The notes beneath the pieces were generated by a model that worked only from the letters and a program-made list of their open reading frames with translations, searched no databases and was not told where the DNA came from. From a candidate division WWE3 bacterium GW2011_GWC2_41_23 (GTDB taxonomy: Bacteria; Patescibacteriota; WWE3; UBA101185; UBA10185): DNA of 38,473 nt. A program made the position numbers and the translations under genes. Shown here one piece after another: positions 1 to 5,979 of the stretch (within the stretch, counting starts at the first letter, position 1; every line of letters starts with the position of its first letter). The stretch is from NCBI GenBank assembly GCA_000996895.1, contig LCBB01000004.1:1-38473 (forward strand), written 5' to 3'.

Positions 1-105
1 TGTTCTAAGTTTAGGCTGAAGTCTGCGGACAAGAATACATGTTTTGGTCGCAAGAAAATATTCAGCTACATGAAAAATAAACTGAAGAAACAAGGGTACG
101 TCTAG
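1..105 (+). CDS. 3' end of an unidentified plus-strand gene (partial)
   Basis: Frame 1 is open from the window edge to a TAG at 103-105 and encodes 34 residues rich in Lys and Arg (ending KNKLKKQGYV). It is followed at once by a strong intrinsic terminator, as expected of a real gene end. Too little is present to name a family. It probably belongs to the chromosome to the left of the mobile modules. A chance open frame cannot be excluded. Confidence 0.45.
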   Translation, partial: CSKFRLKSADKNTCFGRKKIFSYMKNKLKKQGYV

Positions 106-110
106 AAAAT

Positions 111-155
111 GAGCTCCTTTTGATTGTGATAAACACAAAAGGAGCTCTTCTTTTT
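111..155. terminator. Intrinsic terminator shared by two convergent genes
   Basis: A perfect GC-containing stem (GAGCTCCTTTTG pairing with CAAAAGGAGCTC) with a short AT-rich loop is followed by TTCTTTTT on the plus strand. On the minus strand it lies downstream of the 47-aa gene at 165-308 and the stem is followed by ATTTTC, so it may work in both directions. It marks the ends of the genes on either side. Confidence 0.8.
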
Positions 156-164
156 GGCGCGAAA

Positions 165-308
165 CTATTTCGGTGATTTTGCCCACTGTGTTTCTTTGTT
201 TCCCCAAACATCCGGCCAATCGCGTTTGTAGTGGGCATAATTACCGCGTTTGTCCTTCCTTGTCTTTGCACGCTCAATCAACCCCTGCATAGCTTTCGCT
301 CCTTTCAT
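165..308 (-). CDS. Small conserved-looking basic protein, 47 aa
   Basis: This frame is shorter than the ORF-track cutoff; the overlapping 71-aa track entry is in another frame. The start at 308 is supported by a strong ribosome site, AGGAGG, about 8 nt upstream. A -10 box (TATAAT, minus strand 346-341) lies about 33 nt before the start. The product is hydrophilic, rich in Lys, Arg and Trp (for example YKRDWPDVWGNKE), with no membrane segment. I do not recognise the family. It converges on the terminator at 111-155 with the gene to the left and probably belongs to the chromosomal flank rather than the mobile elements. Confidence 0.6.
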   Translation of the reverse strand: MKGAKAMQGLIERAKTRKDKRGNYAHYKRDWPDVWGNKETQWAKSPK

Positions 309-376
309 TATTGCACCCTCCTTTCTTGTGTACTCACCGTATTATAGGCTGACCATATTATAGTTATACAATTTTA

Positions 377-443
377 ATAGTCAACTTAGGAGGTTTTTAT
401 TGGTGGAGATACCAACTAGATTTGGCTGGCACTAGTTGACTAT
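377..443 (+). repeat. Inverted repeat next to module 1 left edge; possible attachment-site region
   Basis: AATAGTCAACT (377-387) and AGTTGACTAT (434-443) form a 10-11 bp inverted repeat. Its loop holds a smaller hairpin (TTGGT/ACCAA) and the sequence TGGCTGG at 423-429. The same seven bases occur where the LSR3 frame enters tRNA-Gln (37387-37393). A -10-like TACAAT (367-372) lies just before the repeat. It could be the left attachment site of a stacked tRNA-Gln insertion, an operator, or a leader hairpin. The 7-bp match alone is weak evidence. Confidence 0.3.
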
Positions 444-484
444 GTAGGGAACTTCTATTCACAATCTCGTACAGGACCCGGTAG

Positions 485-490
485 TATAAT
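485..490 (+). promoter_or_regulatory. -10 box of a probably leaderless gene
   Basis: TATAAT ends 6 nt before the GTG start at 497, so transcription would begin at or next to the start codon. There is no Shine-Dalgarno sequence. The same 6-nt spacing is seen at the starts at 7707, 28856 and 32078. Confidence 0.55.
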
Positions 491-496
491 GAACTT

Positions 497-1015
497 GTGA
501 ATCAAGAAACACTAAATCAGATAAATGAAAAAAAATTAAAATATCATCAAGTAATAGGGGAGATAGTCGTCGATTTCGGAATGCTTGAGTCATGGTTAAG
601 TTTTCATATTTGGGAATTAATTGGTGCTTATGGAGATGCCAATACCTCACAGCTCATAGGAAAAAGGGTAACTAAGGATTTGCATTTTAAAGGAAAGGTT
701 AGTTTATTTGAGTCGCTCTGTGTTGAGCGATATAAGAATAAATCCCCGGACGAGCTTAGAAATATAGTTAAAATTCTTTCAGATTGTGAGAAAGAAAGAA
801 ATGAAATAGTCCATTCAGATTGGTATATAGGGTACGGAAATATAGATGAAGGAATTCCACCAAGCACACACCGCATTCATGAAAAAAGAGCATTCGTTAA
901 AAATAAACACTATGATTTTACGAAATCAATGAAGGATGTCGATTTAGAGGAACTTAAAGACATTGACGGAAAGATGAAGGAAGCTCTTAGGGCTATTACA
1001 ATGTTTATGCTTTAA
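497..1015 (+). CDS. HEPN-like protein, 172 aa (candidate RNase)
   Basis: The protein is mostly helical and carries ERNEIVHS near residues 100-107. This fits the HEPN RNase signature Rx4-6H (Arg101, His106) with the polar residue after Arg that is typical of active members. HEPN proteins are known as metal-independent RNases in toxin-antitoxin and abortive-infection systems; whether this one cleaves RNA is inference. The start is GTG, 6 nt after a TATAAT box, with no ribosome site, which suggests a leaderless mRNA. The gene converges on the DUF4238 gene and the two overlap by 11 bp at their 3' ends. It sits beside an Mrr-like nuclease operon, which fits a defence cargo. No partner antitoxin is evident on the same strand. 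Confidence 0.6.
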   Translation: MNQETLNQINEKKLKYHQVIGEIVVDFGMLESWLSFHIWELIGAYGDANTSQLIGKRVTKDLHFKGKVSLFESLCVERYKNKSPDELRNIVKILSDCEKERNEIVHSDWYIGYGNIDEGIPPSTHRIHEKRAFVKNKHYDFTKSMKDVDLEELKDIDGKMKEALRAITMFML

Positions 1016-1973
1016 CTTGTCCGCTAGATTCTTCTTTTAATCCAAATCGTTCTTTTCTTTTTTGACTTAAAAAAGTTTCTAAATTTAGTAGTATAAAACT
1101 TTGCGGAAAGTGCCTTCGTGTTCGTGATATGAAATCAGCAGTAAGTTTTCTATCGGAAATTATATAACTATTTGCCCTCCTAAGTACTCTGCTATTAACC
1201 TCATCTACAAAATTGTAATCAATCTCTTTGTAGCCATTTTCACCTATGTTATTAACTAATATAGCCATTTGAGGCGTAATTGGAATCACGGTTTCCGCAG
1301 TTATATCCATTGGTGTTGGAGGGTAGAAGTTATTGAGCATGGTAAAGGAAAGCATTGTTACAGGAAAATCCGATGTGATAAAAAACAGGTCTGCAAAAAC
1401 CGGATTGATTGTTAATATTTGAAAATCACATATTTGATAACGATTAAAATCCATGGCTGAAGCCAAGGAAGTTGTAAACATAAAATTCTGTTTAAGTGCT
1501 GCTTCTAACTCTTTCCTAAGTTCAGAAGGTTCCTTCACATTATGTGCTTCTTCCAAAGCTATAGTATGTTCTAGTAATTGATTAATGAATTCGTCAGCAT
1601 TCTGTTTATTTAGGGGTGTTCTCATTTCAAGAGCACTTAAATATCGTGCAACTACTTCTTTTTCCGTACTTGTTATTTCAAGCCCCTTCAAGAGTTTGTT
1701 ATCTACAATAATTTTATATTTACCCTCTAATTCTGCTAGTGCGTTTTCGATTGCGTTTAGAGGAAATGCAGGACTTTCGTAAAGGTAGTTATCTTTACAA
1801 AACTTTTCGGGTGAGATATTTTTGGCCGTTACCCTATTAATATTTGTTAGAATTTGTTGTTTATTTTCATAAACCCACAGAGTAGATTTCTTGGGTGTTG
1901 TGTTGTCTGTAAAATAGTTAAGATAGCTTTTGTTTGGGATATAATGTTCCCCCTTAGTCCTTTGTTTATGCAT
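1005..1973 (-). CDS. DUF4238-family protein, 322 aa
   Basis: The N-terminus (GEHYIPNKSYLNYF, then LWVYENK) matches the start of the DUF4238 family, proteins of about 300 aa with an opening HyvPrfYLrnF-type motif and unknown biochemistry. No membrane segment or signal peptide is visible. It is the last gene of a minus-strand operon (4335 to 1005); its start overlaps the end of the Mrr-like gene by 8 bp, which implies translational coupling. DUF4238 genes are often found in accessory regions and near defence genes; a defence role here is inferred from the neighbour, not from motifs. Confidence 0.65.
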   Translation of the reverse strand: MHKQRTKGEHYIPNKSYLNYFTDNTTPKKSTLWVYENKQQILTNINRVTAKNISPEKFCKDNYLYESPAFPLNAIENALAELEGKYKIIVDNKLLKGLEITSTEKEVVARYLSALEMRTPLNKQNADEFINQLLEHTIALEEAHNVKEPSELRKELEAALKQNFMFTTSLASAMDFNRYQICDFQILTINPVFADLFFITSDFPVTMLSFTMLNNFYPPTPMDITAETVIPITPQMAILVNNIGENGYKEIDYNFVDEVNSRVLRRANSYIISDRKLTADFISRTRRHFPQSFILLNLETFLSQKRKERFGLKEESSGQVKA

Positions 1974-3219
1974 TTGAATTATCCCCTCTCCATTTAAAAG
2001 CTCTCCTAAACCCGGCCTTTTCTGCTTCTTCTACTGCTTGGCAATACATTTCACCTTTCTTTATTTCTATGCGAGTGTTATCGTATTGTTGGTCAAAAGG
2101 TAAGTGATAAATTCTAGCCCCATCTACCATAGAAATATTACATTTTATACAGGGGTAACCCTTTACCATCTTGCACTTCTCCTGTAACTCAATGTTTAGC
2201 TCTTTAGCAAATCTCCTAGCTAGTTCTGATAACTCTGTTGTAGTATAGAAAATTGCTCTGACTTGTTTATTTGGGTTTTGGTCTCTGTATTGAAATACGG
2301 TACCGAAGAATTGAAAAATATGTTTTTCATAAATAGTTTTGAATTGTGACCAATTCTTACACTGAATTATTACGATTTCGTTACCTTTTGTGCAAACCAA
2401 GTCCCGACCTAAATCTTCGTAACCGTGAAATATTCCTGTGTATTCAACATCGTAACCTTTTTGCTCGTAAAGGTACCCAACATACCTCTCGTACATTCTT
2501 CCGATTAGCCATTTTGACATTGGTCTTTTCCAATAGCGGTCTAATGCCGTTTGATTTCTCTCTGTTGTGGAAAGTTTTCTATACTCTTCCTTAGCTAAAA
2601 AGTTTGTAACGGGGTCTTGCTGTTCTTCCTCATTGTATTCCCTAATAGAATCGTCATTCTCATCAATTATTTCCTCCTTAAAATCAAGGAGAAATGGAGC
2701 AATACTTTCGTAGTACTCAATCAGAGCTTTAGTGGTCCTTTGATTAAATTCAGCTTCTCTTCTTCTGCTAGCCTCAATCTTTACCATTTCTGACGCAGAC
2801 ACGGCAGGGTGTGATTTATGCCTCAGGTATCCGGAGAGTTCTTCATCAATCAATTCTTCGTAATAGGATATGTTGGTAAACAGGCTAGGAAATCCGGATG
2901 CCCGCTCTTTGAGTAGTTGTCTCCACATATTCTCCTCATGTGTAGCAACTTTGAGGTTTTGTTCTAAATCCTCAATTTTGTGAGAAGAGTCAACACTAAT
3001 TCTCTGTAACTCAGCCTTATATTCCTTTTCACTACTTTCCACAAGCTCTTTATAAGTTCCGTAAGCTACTACAAATAGAAATAATCCAATAGCCCCTATA
3101 CCCAAGAATAAATAGCTAGTCAGTAAATAATAGATTAAATAAGGAACAGCGAGAAATACTGAAACGAAACCGTATACAAAAATATTAGTTAAGAATTTAC
3201 CAGCGAACTTTTCAAACAT
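1966..3219 (-). CDS. Membrane-anchored Mrr-like restriction endonuclease, 417 aa
   Basis: Residues about 8-55 form two hydrophobic membrane segments, followed by a charged helical region to about residue 220. The C-terminal half has the Mrr-type PD-(D/E)xK core: an invariant-looking GYEDLGRDLV, then EIVIIQCKNW, with the QxK variant of the catalytic motif. In this family such domains cut DNA, often modified DNA. Two Cys near the C-terminus (YPCIKCN) may bind metal. The upstream gene ends 27 nt before this start; the downstream DUF4238 gene overlaps its end. A membrane-anchored nuclease in a three-gene operon fits defence against incoming DNA, which remains inference. Confidence 0.75.
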   Translation of the reverse strand: MFEKFAGKFLTNIFVYGFVSVFLAVPYLIYYLLTSYLFLGIGAIGLFLFVVAYGTYKELVESSEKEYKAELQRISVDSSHKIEDLEQNLKVATHEENMWRQLLKERASGFPSLFTNISYYEELIDEELSGYLRHKSHPAVSASEMVKIEASRRREAEFNQRTTKALIEYYESIAPFLLDFKEEIIDENDDSIREYNEEEQQDPVTNFLAKEEYRKLSTTERNQTALDRYWKRPMSKWLIGRMYERYVGYLYEQKGYDVEYTGIFHGYEDLGRDLVCTKGNEIVIIQCKNWSQFKTIYEKHIFQFFGTVFQYRDQNPNKQVRAIFYTTTELSELARRFAKELNIELQEKCKMVKGYPCIKCNISMVDGARIYHLPFDQQYDNTRIEIKKGEMYCQAVEEAEKAGFRRAFKWRGDNSNA

Positions 3220-3246
3220 ATAGACCCTGACTAATTATAGCTTTTT

Positions 3247-4335
3247 CTAGAGAGAATGGCTTATATCTTGTATTAAGTTTTGATATTGTTTAAGAAAATA
3301 TTGTATTTTATCCTCGGTATAGATACTATTTACCTGGAATCCTCTCATTTCGTAAACACCATCGGTTGTTACATAGACCCAAACCCAAAAGACTTTATCA
3401 GGTTTATCGGGGAATATGATATTAATTTCTTTACCGCCTGCTAGGCCGTTTTTAATATCCATAACCACGAACCTACCTTTAAAATATTCACTAGAATAGC
3501 TATTTAACCCCGATTTACCATCCCCTAGACCCTCTAAAACGGTTTCAGACAGCATTTTTGGGTCTTTAAGGTAACTATTTAAAGTTGTTCTTATCTGTAT
3601 TACGAAGGGGTCCTCGTAAGTATCGTAGTAGCTTTGGAGTCCGGGGTCTGTCTGAGAATTCTTTGGTTTTTCAATGTCGCTTACATAAATCTCTGATGTA
3701 TTACCAACAAGTATTTTTCTAATCTCTGCTTGTAACTCTTTAATACTTTTATATGCTCTACCATAGTTACTGTTAGCCAGAGTGAGTTCACCTTCATTAT
3801 TTGTTTCATAGTATCTAATTAGTGATGTATTAGCATAAGAAGCGTTCTTTATAGCTTTAGAGACATTATCAATGCTTGTCTTGAGAAGTGAATCATTTTC
3901 GTCAAAATAATAAAATGTTTTTGAATCTTTAGATAAACCAATTTTGCTGTTAAAAAGTGTAAGTGCATTATTATATGAATTTCTTGTACTATCTATGTTC
4001 CCTAAAATCTCAATTATTTTTAATTTATCTGTGTCGCTCACTTCTTTTTTCAAATAATATTCTGATTCTGAATCCATCAGTTTTGAAATACGAATTAACA
4101 CATCGTAGCTGTCGGTTAATAGATTTTTATAATCCTCGTTTGTTAATCTACTCATGGTGGGGATAACGACAACTGCATTTTTCGAGACGCCTGCCTCGTA
4201 AGGGCTCGTATCACTCTTAAGAACTTTTAGGGTATTTACTAGGTAGATGGACGCAACAGCTATAACAAATAGAAGTATCAACTCCAGCAAGATTATTTTC
4301 TTACTCAATATTTTCTTTAGTTGTTCTTTTAACAT
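3247..4335 (-). CDS. Single-pass membrane protein with long extracytoplasmic helical region, 362 aa
   Basis: The basic N-terminus followed by IILLELILLFVIAVASIYLV (about residues 14-33) is a membrane anchor or uncleaved signal. The rest is hydrophilic and largely helical, with a more beta-rich last 100 residues (FVVMDIKNGL, KVFWVWVYVTTDGVYEMRGF). I do not recognise a family. It is the first gene of the operon with the Mrr-like and DUF4238 genes. Its ATG directly follows the U-tract of a terminator-like hairpin inside an interleaved-repeat leader, so expression of the whole operon is probably set by that RNA. Confidence 0.6.
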   Translation of the reverse strand: MLKEQLKKILSKKIILLELILLFVIAVASIYLVNTLKVLKSDTSPYEAGVSKNAVVVIPTMSRLTNEDYKNLLTDSYDVLIRISKLMDSESEYYLKKEVSDTDKLKIIEILGNIDSTRNSYNNALTLFNSKIGLSKDSKTFYYFDENDSLLKTSIDNVSKAIKNASYANTSLIRYYETNNEGELTLANSNYGRAYKSIKELQAEIRKILVGNTSEIYVSDIEKPKNSQTDPGLQSYYDTYEDPFVIQIRTTLNSYLKDPKMLSETVLEGLGDGKSGLNSYSSEYFKGRFVVMDIKNGLAGGKEINIIFPDKPDKVFWVWVYVTTDGVYEMRGFQVNSIYTEDKIQYFLKQYQNLIQDISHSL

Positions 4336-4339
4336 AAAA

Positions 4340-4446
4340 AAGGGACTACCTTCTTCGTAGTCCTAGCTTGTCAGCATTGAACCCTCGGAAAGGTAGCCCC
4401 TTCTTAGGTTCAATGCCTTTTAAGTCGGCAAGACTGACAAGCTAGG
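4340..4446 (-). promoter_or_regulatory. Interleaved inverted-repeat (A-B-A'-B') leader RNA of the cargo operon, with alternative terminator
   Basis: On the minus strand A1 CCTAGCTTGTCAG (4446-4434) pairs with 4374-4362 (13 bp). A2 GCATTGAACC (4416-4407) pairs with 4383-4374 (10 bp). The loop holds B, AAGGGGCTACCTT (4402-4390), which pairs with B' AAGGTAGTCCCTT (4352-4340) through 13 bp with one G-U. B' can instead pair locally (GGACTAC 4363-4357 with GTAGTCC 4349-4343) to make an intrinsic terminator whose U-run touches the ATG at 4335. A TATACA box lies exactly 5 nt before A1 and a TATAAT box 7 nt further up. The layout suggests antitermination by B-B' pairing versus termination. Confidence 0.75.
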
Positions 4447-4762
4447 TTTTCTGTATAGATTATACTTCCAATAGGCTATCTAGCATATATCGTGATAAAA
4501 GGCGTAAGGACAACATCCAACAGTTCCTATGTATCCTATTGAAAAAATCTCTTGAGATGTGAGGGTGACAAGACATTTCCTATGTTAACTTATCAATATT
4601 GAAACTACCCGTACCCCATCTCTAATCGTATTAAATAACCAATAATCGTTGTTATATATGATTAATATTCACCTTCTTCAATAGGCTATATAGGCTTTTA
4701 CTACGCCATTAAACTATTGTCGTAGTTTTGACTTAAATCATAAATAATTGCAGTATAAATTT
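4447..4762. other. Divergent non-coding region between the cargo operon and module 1 replication genes
   Basis: No credible gene is seen in these 316 bases. The region holds the promoter of the minus-strand leader RNA, three copies of an 18-bp repeat, a hairpin ACTACG/CGTAGT at about 4700-4727, and a TATAAA box just before the ATG at 4763. It could be the module's replication origin or a shared operator region. Confidence 0.5.
4466..4694. repeat. Three copies of an 18-bp motif (iteron or operator candidates)
   Basis: TTCAATAGGCTATATAGG (4677-4694) recurs inverted at 4526-4543 (16 of 18 identical in reverse complement) and in diverged form at 4466-4483 (TTCCAATAGGCTATCTAG). The copies lie just upstream of the ribbon-helix-helix-like and replication-initiator-like genes, where initiator or repressor binding sites would be expected. 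Function is inferred from position. Confidence 0.55.
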
Positions 4763-4951
4763 ATGAATAAATTAACAATAGACACCAAGCTTATAAGAAT
4801 AGATTCTGCATTGCATAAGTCTATTAAAAGGAAAGCAGCTGAAGAAACTGTGAGTATAAAAAGTCTGGTAGAAAAAAGTATAAAGGAATTTTTAGCAAAT
4901 ATGCATGAAGAGAAAAAGGAGGATTCCAGGAAATGTCCGGTGTTCCCATAA
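4763..4951 (+). CDS. Ribbon-helix-helix-like small protein, 62 aa
   Basis: Residues about 8-45 (KLIRIDSALHKSIKRKAAEE followed by SIKSLVEKSIKEFL) have the beta strand plus two helices expected of a ribbon-helix-helix DNA-binding protein. ATG 4763 is preferred over the TTG at 4748 in the ORF track, because the protein's DNA-binding strand begins soon after and a TATAAA box occupies 4754-4759. It overlaps the next gene by 19 bp. A protein of the same type opens the replication block of module 2 (12842). It probably acts as copy-control or element repressor, perhaps on the repeats at 4466-4694; that is inference. Confidence 0.6.
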   Translation: MNKLTIDTKLIRIDSALHKSIKRKAAEETVSIKSLVEKSIKEFLANMHEEKKEDSRKCPVFP

Positions 4952-5118
4952 CATGGTTAACAGAAGAGCTGATGAATAGGATTAGATGCCTATTCGAACC
5001 AAGGTATGGGAGAGCTCTTTCGGATGGGGAAGTTGTTCTCATTGCGGATAATCTAACCAGCCTTTTTGAAGTTATGTTGAAACCAGGTCAATACAAAAAA
5101 GGATTTATAAATGGCTAA
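4933..5118 (+). CDS. Small protein of unknown function, 61 aa
   Basis: This is a short helical, acidic-to-neutral protein (ITWLTEELMNRIRCLFEPRY) with no recognisable motif. Its start overlaps the end of the ribbon-helix-helix-like gene (19 bp), with AGGA about 4 nt upstream, and its end overlaps the next gene's start by 8 bp. It therefore lies inside a tightly packed replication operon and is probably translated by coupling. A role as replication accessory protein is only a guess from position. Confidence 0.5.
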   Translation: MSGVPITWLTEELMNRIRCLFEPRYGRALSDGEVVLIADNLTSLFEVMLKPGQYKKGFING

Positions 5119-5866
5119 AGCAAGGATGATACACAATAAAATATCGCTATCTTTACAGGTAAACGAGCTATCAGATAAAGCGGCACTACTTTTTACCTGG
5201 GCTATTAGCCACGCAGATGATGATGGAAGAATGATAGGTGATGCAAAAACTATGCATGCCAGAATTGTCCCATTGCGTAAGTGGTCAGTCAGTCTGCTTG
5301 AAAAACTGTTAGAAGAAATTACGAATAAGGGACTTTGGCAAAGATGGAAGCAGAATAATTTGTGGTATATCGAATTCCCAACATGGAAAAGGTATCAACA
5401 AATAAGAAATGATAGATATTCTTCTTCTCTACTACCTGCATTCTCAACGAAAAATGGGGATTTTGGTATCCAGAATGACAACCAACCGACAACACAATCT
5501 AATATAGTTAAATCTAATCCAATTGAATTTAGTAAAGGCGAAGATAGTGAAGTGGTAACTCCATCGCAAATATCTTATAAGGAGGGAGAAGAAGACTATG
5601 TAACGCAGGGAGTGGTGAATCCCAGGAATTTTAAGCCTGCTAATAAGAAAGAGGCTGCGGCTTTAATTGCTTGGAAAAAGCTCGAGTCTCGTAATCCAAT
5701 GGCTTTTACAACCACTTATCTTAAAGCCTGTAGAAAAGGTTTACCGGAATGGAAATTCTACGACTTTTCTAGCGAGATTGACCAAGATAAAACAATAAAT
5801 AATAAGGGAGCCGTTTTTAACGCAAAAGTTGATGAATACTTTAATAGCAAGCAAAATGCGGTATAA
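5111..5866 (+). CDS. Phage-type replication initiator or organiser-like protein, 251 aa
   Basis: The first 105 residues (SDKAALLFTWAISHADDDGR, then ITNKGLWQRW and WYIEFPTWKRYQQIR) look like the winged-helix domain at the N-terminus of phage replisome-organiser and DnaD-like proteins. A low-complexity linker (about 110-190) and a helical C-terminal part follow. In that family the protein binds the origin and recruits helicase or loader. The gene overlaps the 61-aa gene upstream. Its TAA stop lies inside the TATAAT box that drives the LSR1 leader, the same compact overlap seen before LSR2 and LSR3. Confidence 0.55.
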   Translation: MAKARMIHNKISLSLQVNELSDKAALLFTWAISHADDDGRMIGDAKTMHARIVPLRKWSVSLLEKLLEEITNKGLWQRWKQNNLWYIEFPTWKRYQQIRNDRYSSSLLPAFSTKNGDFGIQNDNQPTTQSNIVKSNPIEFSKGEDSEVVTPSQISYKEGEEDYVTQGVVNPRNFKPANKKEAAALIAWKKLESRNPMAFTTTYLKACRKGLPEWKFYDFSSEIDQDKTINNKGAVFNAKVDEYFNSKQNAV

Positions 5867-5867
5867 T
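5862..5867 (+). promoter_or_regulatory. -10 box of the LSR1 leader RNA
   Basis: TATAAT overlaps the TAA stop of the preceding gene (5864-5866) and ends 5 nt before stem A of the leader. No good -35 hexamer is visible; the upstream context GCGG is shared with the -10 box at 29401. Confidence 0.65.
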
Positions 5868-5872
5868 TAGCA

Positions 5873-5962
5873 TGTAGCCAACTTAATAGGATTGTTCTTT
5901 TTAATGACCGTCTTAGGACAACTGAGAGCAATCTTTTGTTGGCTACACCTAGGGCGGTCATT
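5873..5962 (+). promoter_or_regulatory. Interleaved inverted-repeat (A-B-A'-B') leader RNA upstream of LSR1
   Basis: A1 TGTAGCCAAC (5873-5882) pairs with GTTGGCTACA (5938-5947). A2 GATTGTTCT (5890-5898) pairs with AGAGCAATC (5925-5933). B AATGACCGTCTTAGG (5903-5917), in the loop of stem A, pairs with CCTAGGGCGGTCATT (5948-5962) through 15 uninterrupted pairs including two G-U. B' begins directly after A1'. The two stems interleave, so they form either a pseudoknot or two alternative hairpins. A short U-rich stretch follows, then the LSR1 ATG at 5980. Confidence 0.8.
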
Positions 5963-5979
5963 TATTTTTCGAAAGTATT

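Noticed and set aside
62-277. 71-aa minus-strand ORF in the track
   Set aside because: It spans the terminator and is out of frame with the 47-aa gene at 165-308, which has a strong ribosome site.
5862-5979. LSR leader repeats as attP arms instead of RNA
   Set aside because: The arms retain G-U pairs and covary between copies, start at a fixed distance from a -10 box, and the visible junction of LSR3 is at the other end of the gene.
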